Origin: Pseudomonadota bacterium
Lineage (GTDB): Bacteria > Pseudomonadota > Alphaproteobacteria > Caulobacterales > Caulobacteraceae
Assembly (NCBI GenBank): GCA_023409795.1
Contig: JAEYQX010000104.1
Location: 1-5,203, forward strand
Length of the DNA: 5,203 bases
Reading direction: 5' to 3'
Part shown: positions 1-5,203 of the stretch, one piece after another
Layout: each line of letters starts with the position of its first letter
Numbering within the stretch: position 1 is the stretch's first letter
Program-made: the position numbers and the translations under genes
The notes under the pieces: generated by a model
The model's input: only the letters and a program-made list of their open reading frames with translations
What the model was told of the DNA's origin: nothing
The model's database searches: none

Positions 1-469
1 TCCGACGCCTGCGCCGCCCGCCAAGGCCAACCCGGCCCCGGCCCGCCCGGCCGCACCGGCCAAGGCCCAGCCGGGCCTGGACCTGGATGCCCTGGCCGGA
101 CCGCCGCGCCCGACCCAGAACCGGGGCCGCCCGGCCACTGGCCAGCAGGGCCGGGGCCAGGCCAGCCAGGCCACGGGGCCGCAGCTGACCGCCATCTTCA
201 ACCAGGTCTATCCGAACTGGATCCTGCCCTGTGACATCCCCGGTGCCGACTCGCTGAGGATCCAGATCGAGCTGACCCTGTCGGAGGACGGGCGCATCAC
301 CCGCGGGCCCAGCCTGGTGAACCCCCAGTCCAGCGCGGTCTATCGGGCCGCCGCAGACGGGGCCCTGCGCGCGCTTCGCCAGACCGCGCCCTTCCGCGTG
401 CCCGACGACTTCCCCGGCGGCGAATACCGGCCGACCTTCAATACCGAACGGGCCTGTGCCAATCGCTAG
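1..469 (+). CDS. tolA: TolA, C-terminal part (5' end outside the window)
   Basis: An open frame enters from the left edge (first full codon at 2) and ends at TAG 467-469, giving 155 residues. The first ~57 residues are a Pro/Ala/Gly/Gln-rich, low-complexity linker suited to spanning the periplasm. From about residue 58 a folded domain follows, with the pattern QLTAIFNQVYPNW, a strand rich in I/L around IQIELTLSEDG, and a helix SSAVYRAAADGALRALRQ followed by PFRVP. This is the TolA/TonB-like C-terminal fold of alphaproteobacteria. In known systems TolA is anchored in the inner membrane by its N-terminus, is energised by TolQR, and its C-terminal domain contacts TolB and Pal. Two cysteines (fragment residues 77 and 152) could form a disulfide; E. 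coli TolA has one in this domain, but the pairing here is inferred. The position directly before tolB and pal supports the call. The N-terminus and start cannot be seen. Confidence 0.9.
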   Translation, partial: PTPAPPAKANPAPARPAAPAKAQPGLDLDALAGPPRPTQNRGRPATGQQGRGQASQATGPQLTAIFNQVYPNWILPCDIPGADSLRIQIELTLSEDGRITRGPSLVNPQSSAVYRAAADGALRALRQTAPFRVPDDFPGGEYRPTFNTERACANR

Positions 470-603
470 GGTGGGGCAGGGAACCGGAGGCCGGTGGTCA
501 GAGCTAAGACAGGACTGTCCGTGGAAAGGCCTGGCCAGCCGGTCCGAAAGTTGCCTCATTCGGGCGCAAGCTTGTCTGTTGCGAGCAGAAAATTAAGTCA
601 TCC

Positions 604-623
604 GGTCCAGGCTGGCCTGGACC
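604..623 (+). promoter_or_regulatory. Perfect 8-bp hairpin in the tolB leader
   Basis: The arms GGTCCAGG (604-611) and CCTGGACC (616-623) are exact reverse complements around a 4-base loop. No T-run follows, so this is not an intrinsic terminator. It ends 18 bases before the tolB Shine-Dalgarno, so it would lie in the mRNA leader if tolB is read from tolA or from a promoter upstream. The loop-side segment 610-617 can instead pair with 533-540 (GGCCAGCC), an alternative fold. A regulatory role is inference only. Confidence 0.45.
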
Positions 624-641
624 TGCGAGCCGTAGAAATTC

Positions 642-646
642 AGGAG
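642..646 (+). promoter_or_regulatory. Ribosome binding site of tolB
   Basis: AGGAG lies 6 bases before ATG 653. It decides the start: the frame is open back to a GTG at 494, but that 53-codon extension has no such site and would bury the signal peptide. Confidence 0.8.
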
Positions 647-652
647 CTTTTC

Positions 653-2023
653 ATGCGTCTGCCCCTTCTTCTTGCCTCAGCCGCCCTGGCCCTGACGGCG
701 GGTGCGGCGACCGCACAGACCCCGATGGGCCAAGCTCCGCAGTCGGGTCCCGTCGAGGTCGAGATCGACCAGGGCGTCCTGCGCCCGCTGCAGATCGCCA
801 TCGTCCCGTTCAGCGGCGAGAACGGCAGCCAGATTTCGGGCGTGATCAGCAACAACCTGAAGCGTTCGGGCTTCTTTGACCCGCTGAACCCGGCCAGCTT
901 CATCGAGACCGGGCTGAGCCTGGCCAATGCCCCCAACTTCCCGCAGTGGACCGCCATCGGGGCCCAGGCGGTGCTTTATGGCGGCGTGACCCAGCGGGCC
1001 GATGGCCGCGTCGACGTGGGCTTTCGCCTGTATGACCCCTATCGCCAGTGCCAGCTGGTCTCCTATCAGTTCACCGCCACCAGCGAGCAGTGGCGCCGGA
1101 TGGCGCACAAGATCTCGGACGTCGTCTATCAGCGCCTGACCGGCGAGAGCGGCTTCTTTGACACGCGGGTGCTGTTCGTCTCGGAGAGCGGGACCCAGAC
1201 CAATCGCCTGAGCCGCCTGACCATCGTGGACCAGGACGGGGCCAACCCCTTCTACCTGACCCAGGGCGACGAGGTGATCATGTCGCCGCGTTTCTCGATG
1301 AACAATCCGGACGAGATCACCTATGTGGCGCTCGGCAAGGATTACAGCCGGATCTATCTCTACAACCTGGCCACCGGCCGTCGCGAAAGCCTGGGCGAGT
1401 TTGACGGCCAGGTCCTGGCCCCGCGCTTCTCCAATGACGGGTCGCGGATCGCCTTCTCGATCATCCGTGGCGGCAATACCGACGTCTATGTGATGAACCT
1501 GCGCACGCGCCAGCTGTCGCGGCTGACGTCCGACCCGGGCATCGACACCTCGCCGTCCTTCAGCCCCGATGGCAACCAGATCGTCTTTACCTCTGACCGT
1601 TCGGGCTCGGCGCGGCTTTACACGATGCGGGCCGATGGCTCGGGCCAGCGCCCGATCAGCCGGGGCGGCGGGCTCTATACGGCCCCGGCCTGGAGCCCGC
1701 GCGGCGACCTGATCGCCTTTACCAAGCAGTCGGGCGGGCGCTTCCACATCGGGGTGATGAACACCGATGGCACCGGCGAGCGCATCCTGTCGTCCAGCTA
1801 TTTCGAGGAAGGTCCGTCCTGGGCCCCCAATGGCCGCTACATCGCCTTTGCGCGCCAGGCACCCGGTGGCGACACCCGCCTGTGGACGGTGGACCTGTCG
1901 GGCCGCGTGGTGTCCCAGGCCGGCTATCAGGAGCGCGGCTCGGACCCGGCCTGGTCGGGTCTGCTGGACGCCCCGCCGGCCAATCTGGGACTGAACCAGA
2001 GTCCGGATTCCTGCCCAGCCTAA
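653..2023 (+). CDS. tolB: TolB, periplasmic beta-propeller of the Tol-Pal system
   Basis: The product has 456 residues, close to the usual TolB length. Residues 1-22 form a Sec signal peptide (short positive start, Leu/Ala core, cleavage probably after ATA before QTP). Residues ~33-165 are the TolB N-terminal domain (IDQGVLRPLQIAIVPF, LKRSGFFDPL, LTGESGFFDTRVLFV). The rest is a six-bladed propeller: FS/WS-x-(D/N)G-type repeat cores begin near residues 214, 259, 303, 347, 390 and 434, a period of 43-45, with FSPDGNQIVFTSDRSG the clearest. The chain ends soon after the PAWSGLL motif, matching the end of E. coli TolB (PAWSPYL). TolB binds Pal through the propeller and TolA through its N-terminal tail; here about 11 residues precede the VEVEID strand, slightly longer than in E. 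coli. tolA lies 183 bases upstream and pal 145 bases downstream. An antisense frame over this gene is a codon-bias shadow. Confidence 0.97.
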   Translation: MRLPLLLASAALALTAGAATAQTPMGQAPQSGPVEVEIDQGVLRPLQIAIVPFSGENGSQISGVISNNLKRSGFFDPLNPASFIETGLSLANAPNFPQWTAIGAQAVLYGGVTQRADGRVDVGFRLYDPYRQCQLVSYQFTATSEQWRRMAHKISDVVYQRLTGESGFFDTRVLFVSESGTQTNRLSRLTIVDQDGANPFYLTQGDEVIMSPRFSMNNPDEITYVALGKDYSRIYLYNLATGRRESLGEFDGQVLAPRFSNDGSRIAFSIIRGGNTDVYVMNLRTRQLSRLTSDPGIDTSPSFSPDGNQIVFTSDRSGSARLYTMRADGSGQRPISRGGGLYTAPAWSPRGDLIAFTKQSGGRFHIGVMNTDGTGERILSSSYFEEGPSWAPNGRYIAFARQAPGGDTRLWTVDLSGRVVSQAGYQERGSDPAWSGLLDAPPANLGLNQSPDSCPA

Positions 2024-2154
2024 CGCGGTTACAGAAACGTGAGCGGAGCCGTGGGACCTGCCTGATAAACAATGCGTTATGCCCGTAGCGCGACAATCAG
2101 CCCCGGTTTAGCTAGCGCGATACAGCCAAGGTTGAGGCCGCCGTCCTCATCCCC

Positions 2155-2161
2155 AAAGGAG
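2155..2161 (+). promoter_or_regulatory. Ribosome binding site of pal
   Basis: AAAGGAG is followed by 7 bases and then ATG 2169. It favours that start over the in-frame ATG at 2187, which would leave only two residues before the hydrophobic signal core. Confidence 0.8.
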
Positions 2162-2168
2162 ACGACCG

Positions 2169-2723
2169 ATGAATACTAGTTCCGTGATGAAACTCGCCAT
2201 GGTGAGTGTGGCCGTGGCTGCCCTGTCGGCCTGTGCCAGCAAGCCGAAGCCCGAGCCCGTGGCCCCCGCGCCCGCGCCGGCACCGTCGGGCCCGACCTAT
2301 CCGACCGCACCGACCGGCCCCGTCGACGGCGGCAATGTCGGCGCGGCCGTTCCGGGCTCGGAGCAGGACTTCGTCGTCAACGTCGGCGACCGCGTCTATT
2401 TCGACCTCGACTCCTATGCCGTGCGTCCGGAAGCCCAGCCGCGCCTGGACGCCCAGGCCGCCTGGCTGGCCCGCTATCCGCAGGTCATGGTCCGCATCGA
2501 GGGCAATGCCGATGAACGCGGCACCCGCGAATACAATCTGGCCCTGGGTGCCCGCCGCGCCGAGTCGGTCCGCAACTACCTGATCCAGCGCGGCGTGCCC
2601 GCCTCGCGCATCGACACCATCAGCTTCGGCAAGGAACGCCCGATCGCTGAAGGCTCGAACGAGGCCGCCTGGGCCCAGAACCGCAACGCCCGCACGGCGA
2701 TTGCATCGGGCGCTCCGCGCTAA
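2169..2723 (+). CDS. pal: Pal, peptidoglycan-associated outer-membrane lipoprotein
   Basis: The product has 184 residues. A lipoprotein signal peptide ends in the lipobox L19-S20-A21-C22, so Cys22 should be lipidated after cleavage. Residue +2 is Ala rather than Asp, consistent with sorting to the outer membrane. Residues 25-51 form a Pro/Ala/Lys linker. An OmpA-like peptidoglycan-binding domain runs from about 73 to 184, with VYFDLDSY at 76-83 and the diagnostic NADERGTREYNLALGARRA beginning at N113. D115 and the following Arg residues correspond to the family's diaminopimelate-binding site. The helix LIQRGVPASRI, then FGKERP, and the late NRNART motif complete the fold. In known systems Pal tethers the outer membrane to peptidoglycan, is sequestered by TolB, and is mobilised to the division site by TolA. 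The gene sits directly after tolB and is followed by a strong terminator, so it probably closes the tol transcript. Confidence 0.97.
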   Translation: MNTSSVMKLAMVSVAVAALSACASKPKPEPVAPAPAPAPSGPTYPTAPTGPVDGGNVGAAVPGSEQDFVVNVGDRVYFDLDSYAVRPEAQPRLDAQAAWLARYPQVMVRIEGNADERGTREYNLALGARRAESVRNYLIQRGVPASRIDTISFGKERPIAEGSNEAAWAQNRNARTAIASGAPR

Positions 2724-2744
2724 GCCAGCGCCGGGTTGAGGTTG

Positions 2745-2779
2745 AAGGGTGCCGGTGAAAGCCGGCACCCTTTTTCTTT
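2745..2779 (+). terminator. Intrinsic (Rho-independent) terminator after pal
   Basis: GGGTGCCGG (2747-2755) pairs exactly with CCGGCACCC (2762-2770), and TTTTTCTTT (2771-2779) follows at once. A T-G pair at 2756/2761 would leave a GAAA (GNRA) tetraloop, and A2745-A2746 can add two pairs with the T-run. It begins about 21 bases after the pal stop and should end most tolB-pal transcripts, so the genes beyond need readthrough or their own promoter. Confidence 0.92.
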
Positions 2780-2826
2780 GCCGCACAGGTGCCTAAAAGA
2801 GCGCCACCGGGTTTGGGGGATCAGGC

Positions 2827-3960
2827 ATGGATGTGGAAGCAGGGGGCGGTGCCCTTACGGGGGCGCTGATGGCCGGGGCCGTGGAGCGGCCCGGTGGCCG
2901 GGCGGGTGAGCCGCATCACGCCTGTTCGGACTGTGGGGCCACGGTCGAGGGAAGGTTCTGCGCCCAGTGCGGCCAGCCGGCCCATGTCCACCGCACCCTG
3001 CTGCACCTGGGCGAGGAAATCCTGCACGGGGTCATGCATTTCGACGGCCGCCTGTGGCGCACCCTACCGCTGCTGTTCACCAGCCCGGGGCGGCTGACGC
3101 GCGAGTGGATCCAGGGCCGGCGGACCCGCTATGTCTCGCCCCTGGCCATGTTCCTGTTCACCATGTTCGTCATGTTCATGGCCCTGAGCTTTGCGCCCCA
3201 GCCCCAGGTCATGACCCAGAGCGTGGCCGAGCGGATCCAGATGGAACAGGCGGCTTTGGCCTCGGCCGAGGCCGAGGTCGAAAAGGCGCGGGCCGCGGCC
3301 CAGGCCGCCGAAAAGGCGTTCGAGACCTCTGCCAACGGGGGCGACCGGGTTGCCAAGGGGACGGCCCACGGCCTGGCATCCGGCACCCTGGCTGCCGCCG
3401 AGGCGCGGGTGGCGGGCCACCGCGAGAGCCTGGCCGAGCTGATGCGAGCCCGCGACAGGGTGCGCGCCGATGCGCTGGAGCCCGGCAGCTGGCAGGCCCA
3501 GATCGCGGACCTGGACTGGGGCACCGACAAGGCCGGCTTTGGCTACAAGCTGAAGAAGAAGCTGCAGAACCCGGACCTGGCGCTCTACAAGCTGCAGCAG
3601 ACCATGTACAAGTTCAGCTTTCTGCTGATCCCGCTGTCGATCCCCTTCATGGCCCTGCTGTTCCTGTGGCGGCGCGGGATCACCCTGTATGACCACGGGG
3701 TGACGGTCCTCTATTCCCTGACCTTCATGGCCATGCTGGGCATGGCGGTGGTCGTGGCCAGCCTGGTCGAGGGCGCGGGAACCTGGGCCGTGATGGCGGC
3801 TTGTCTGATCGCGCCGGTCCATATGTTTGCCCAGATCAAGGGGGCCTATGGACTGTCGGTGTTCTCGGCCCTGTGGCGAACCGCGGTGCTGCTGGTGTTC
3901 TGCGCCATTATTGTGGGACTGTTCATGACGGCCATTGTCTATCTGGGCCTGGGAACCTGA
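2827..3960 (+). CDS. DUF3667-type zinc-ribbon multi-pass membrane protein, function unknown
   Basis: The product has 377 residues. Near the N-terminus is a four-cysteine ribbon, C33-x2-C36 and C45-x2-C48 (CSDCG and CAQCGQ), probably binding zinc. It is followed by HFDGRLWRTLPLLFTSPGRLTREWIQGRRTRYVSP (71-105 region), the pattern I associate with DUF3667 proteins. Membrane segments are likely at about 106-122, 263-281, 292-314, 319-335 and 350-375. Y288-D-H290 before the third resembles the family's Y-x-EH motif. Between segments 1 and 2 lies a long polar region (about 123-260); its 128-215 part is Ala/Glu/Arg-rich and probably coiled coil. The start is less certain: GGGGGA at 2815-2820 is a modest ribosome site for ATG 2827, and ATG 2869 (residue 15) would also keep the ribbon. 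The family has no established function that I know of. It lies 103 bases after pal, beyond the terminator, and 82 bases before cpoB. Base composition matches its neighbours. Confidence 0.85.
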   Translation: MDVEAGGGALTGALMAGAVERPGGRAGEPHHACSDCGATVEGRFCAQCGQPAHVHRTLLHLGEEILHGVMHFDGRLWRTLPLLFTSPGRLTREWIQGRRTRYVSPLAMFLFTMFVMFMALSFAPQPQVMTQSVAERIQMEQAALASAEAEVEKARAAAQAAEKAFETSANGGDRVAKGTAHGLASGTLAAAEARVAGHRESLAELMRARDRVRADALEPGSWQAQIADLDWGTDKAGFGYKLKKKLQNPDLALYKLQQTMYKFSFLLIPLSIPFMALLFLWRRGITLYDHGVTVLYSLTFMAMLGMAVVVASLVEGAGTWAVMAACLIAPVHMFAQIKGAYGLSVFSALWRTAVLLVFCAIIVGLFMTAIVYLGLGT

Positions 3961-4000
3961 CGGACCCGGTGGGGCCTGGCCCCGGTGTGTGAGTGACGAC

Positions 4001-4039
4001 GGAGGCCTTGTGGTCGCCGCAAAACGATGGGACGACTGA
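4001..4039 (+). promoter_or_regulatory. Possible leader mini-ORF with its own ribosome site, upstream of cpoB
   Basis: GGAGG (4001-4005) is the best Shine-Dalgarno in the gap before cpoB, but it lies 37 bases from the cpoB ATG. It is instead 4 bases from GTG 4010, which opens a 9-codon frame (fMet-VAAKRWDD) ending at TGA 4037-4039, three bases before ATG 4043. A ribosome finishing there could restart at cpoB, which has only a weak GGGA (4029-4032) of its own. The arrangement is seen in the sequence; the coupling is inference and could be chance. Confidence 0.25.
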
Positions 4040-4042
4040 CGG

Positions 4043-4891
4043 ATGCCTAAGCTGCCCTTCAGACTGAATAGAACCGTGGCCCTGACGGCCGTTGGCCTGA
4101 CCCTGATCGGGGGGGCTGTGGTCGCCCAGACCGCGCCCATGGAGCCGGTGCAGTGGGACAAGCGCGCCCTTGACCGGCTGGACCGCAATGTGCGCCGCCT
4201 GGAGCGGGCCCTGACTCAGCGCAATGCCGCCGGACAGCCGGTCCTGGTCGAGCTGGACCCCGAGGTGGTGGCCCTGCAGGGGCAGGTGCAGATCATGGAG
4301 CGGCGCCTGTCCGACCTGGAATCCACCTTCCAGCGGGTCAATGCCGATGGCGAGCGCCTGACCTTCCAGCTGGACGAGGCGACGCGCGACAATGCGGCCC
4401 TGCGTGAGCGGCTGCGCGACGCCGAGGCGCGGATCGAGAAGATGGAAAAGGCGGCCGAGGATGCGGCGGCGCTGACCGGCCCGATCGTGGCCAACTCGCC
4501 CACCGGGGATGCGGGCGAGGACCTGGCGGCGGCACTGGACCTGCTGGCCCAGGATGCAGCGCGCGGCGAGCGGGCCCTGCAGACCGTAATCGTGACCTGG
4601 CCCGACACGGCCGAGGCGCGCGAGGCCAACCTGCGCCTGGCTGAGCACTATGCGGCGGACGACGACCTGGATGCCGCCGTGCCGCTCTATGCCGCGGCCC
4701 TGAGGGACTGGCCGCGTCAGGCCTGGGCCGCCAAGGCGACCCTGGACCTGGCCGATGCCCTGCGGGCCACTGACCGCGCGACCCAGGCCTGTGGCGCCCT
4801 GAACGAGTTCAACCGTCGCTATGCCGAGGGGGCCAGCGCGGCCCTGAAGACCCGCGCCACCCAGCTGCGCACGCGGGCGCGCTGCGGCTGA
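4043..4891 (+). CDS. cpoB: CpoB (YbgF), periplasmic coiled-coil/TPR coordinator of the Tol-Pal system
   Basis: The product has 282 residues (E. coli CpoB has about 263). A signal peptide covers about residues 1-28 (basic start, hydrophobic core LTAVGLTLIGGAVV, cleavage probably after VVA). Residues ~38-140 form a heptad-rich coiled coil (ALDRLDRNVRRLERAL, then MERRLSDLESTFQRV and LRERLRDAEARIEKMEKA), the trimerisation region in the family. After a short linker, from about D156, come alpha-helical TPR-like repeats with the family rhythm (WPDTAEAREANLRLAEHY, AVPLYAAALRDWP, CGALNEFNRRY). Cys250 and Cys281 would both be periplasmic and could pair. In E. coli, CpoB interacts with TolA and PBP1B and coordinates outer-membrane constriction with peptidoglycan synthesis; I infer the same role here. 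The start is fixed upstream by an in-frame TGA at 4037-4039. The ribosome site is weak. The stop lies 5 bases before tilS. Confidence 0.92.
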   Translation: MPKLPFRLNRTVALTAVGLTLIGGAVVAQTAPMEPVQWDKRALDRLDRNVRRLERALTQRNAAGQPVLVELDPEVVALQGQVQIMERRLSDLESTFQRVNADGERLTFQLDEATRDNAALRERLRDAEARIEKMEKAAEDAAALTGPIVANSPTGDAGEDLAAALDLLAQDAARGERALQTVIVTWPDTAEAREANLRLAEHYAADDDLDAAVPLYAAALRDWPRQAWAAKATLDLADALRATDRATQACGALNEFNRRYAEGASAALKTRATQLRTRARCG

Positions 4892-4896
4892 CAGGG

Positions 4897-5203
4897 ATGA
4901 CGGACCACGGGCTGGTCCAGCGGACCCTTGAGCAGCTGGACCGGCGGCTGGCATCGCAGATTGCGGCACCGGTCTGTATCGGCCTGTCGGGCGGCGGAGA
5001 TTCCGTCGCCCTTCTGCTGTTGGCCGCTGACTGGGCAAGGGCGCGGGGACGGCGGCTGCTGGCCCTGACGGTCGATCACCGGCTGCAGCTCCAGAGCGCG
5101 GACTGGACCCGGTTTGCCGGGACGGTGGCGCAGGCGGTCGGGGCAGACTGGCAGGCCCTGGCCTGGGACGGGGCGCGCGGCGGGGCCGGTGTGTCGGCGC
5201 GGG
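4897..5203 (+). CDS. tilS: TilS, tRNA(Ile)-lysidine synthetase, N-terminal part (runs off the window)
   Basis: The frame starts at ATG 4897 and is open to the window end, giving 102 complete codons. The PP-loop ATP-pyrophosphatase motif S31-G-G-G-D-S36 (usual form SGGxDS) is preceded by the strand VCIGL. A second conserved block, LTVDHRLQ (57-64), matches the TilS LTVDHxLR pattern, and W-x-GARGGAGVSAR begins the block that usually reads TGLQAxAR. TilS attaches lysine to C34 of tRNA(Ile) (CAU anticodon), using ATP, so that it reads AUA codons; the enzyme is cytoplasmic and normally essential. Only 5 bases separate it from cpoB and the adjacent AGGG is too close to the ATG to be an ideal ribosome site, so translation is probably coupled to cpoB. 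The rest of the nucleotide-binding domain and the C-terminal domains lie outside the window. TtcA also carries a PP-loop, but the VDH block and the cpoB-tilS neighbourhood favour TilS. Confidence 0.9.
   Translation, partial: MTDHGLVQRTLEQLDRRLASQIAAPVCIGLSGGGDSVALLLLAADWARARGRRLLALTVDHRLQLQSADWTRFAGTVAQAVGADWQALAWDGARGGAGVSAR

Noticed and set aside
1..180. Pro/Ala-rich repeat-like sequence at the left edge
   Set aside because: It is the in-frame low-complexity linker of TolA, not a separate repeat element.
503..510. GCTAAGAC, a close match to the Caulobacter housekeeping -10 element
   Set aside because: No TTG-type -35 element lies at the expected distance upstream, so I do not call a promoter.
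593..606. TTAA as half of a CtrA box (TTAA-N7-TTAA)
   Set aside because: The second TTAA is absent at the required spacing on either side.
494..652. GTG-started 53-codon N-terminal extension of TolB
   Set aside because: The signal peptide and the good ribosome site both place the start at ATG 653.
677..1747. Long antisense open frame over tolB
   Set aside because: It lies fully opposite a clear tolB and has Arg/Gly/Ala-biased composition with no recognisable domain; this is typical of GC-rich codon shadows.
2778..2800. TTGCCG followed by GCCTAAAA, promoter-like, before the DUF3667 gene
   Set aside because: The 7-base spacing is too short for known housekeeping promoters, and the TTG overlaps the terminator T-run.
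3968..3985. Short GGGG/CCCC hairpin after the DUF3667 stop
   Set aside because: It has only a 4-bp stem and no T-run, so it is not a credible terminator before cpoB.
3064..5038. Two long antisense open frames over the DUF3667 gene, cpoB and tilS
   Set aside because: Their His/Gln/Gly/Arg-rich composition without domains, and their overlap with well-supported sense genes, mark them as shadows.

Overview
This GC-rich window comes from an alphaproteobacterium. Caulobacterales (Brevundimonas or Caulobacter type) is my best guess, based on the gene order, the compact TolA C-terminal domain and the Pal sequence style; the exact genus cannot be fixed by reading alone. All genes lie on the + strand and belong to the tol-pal envelope cluster and its usual downstream neighbours.

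Layout: 1-469 is the 3' end of tolA (Pro/Ala linker plus periplasmic C-terminal domain). It is followed by a 183-base gap with a perfect 8-bp hairpin close to the next ribosome binding site. tolB (653-2023) encodes the periplasmic six-bladed beta-propeller. A 145-base gap leads to pal (2169-2723), the peptidoglycan-associated outer-membrane lipoprotein, which ends at a strong intrinsic terminator (about 2745-2779). Beyond the terminator is a DUF3667-type membrane protein of unknown function (2827-3960), then cpoB/ybgF (4043-4891), a periplasmic coiled-coil and TPR protein, and the start of tilS (4897 to the window edge), encoding tRNA(Ile)-lysidine synthetase.

TolA, TolB and Pal belong to the trans-envelope Tol-Pal machine, which constricts the outer membrane during division. 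CpoB links that machine to peptidoglycan synthesis in E. coli. The notable departures are the zinc-ribbon DUF3667 membrane gene between pal and cpoB, the terminator separating pal from cpoB, and the close cpoB-tilS junction. No CRISPR array, insertion sequence, RNA gene or defence system is visible. This is mainly a conserved housekeeping region with one uncharacterised gene and some possible leader-level regulation.
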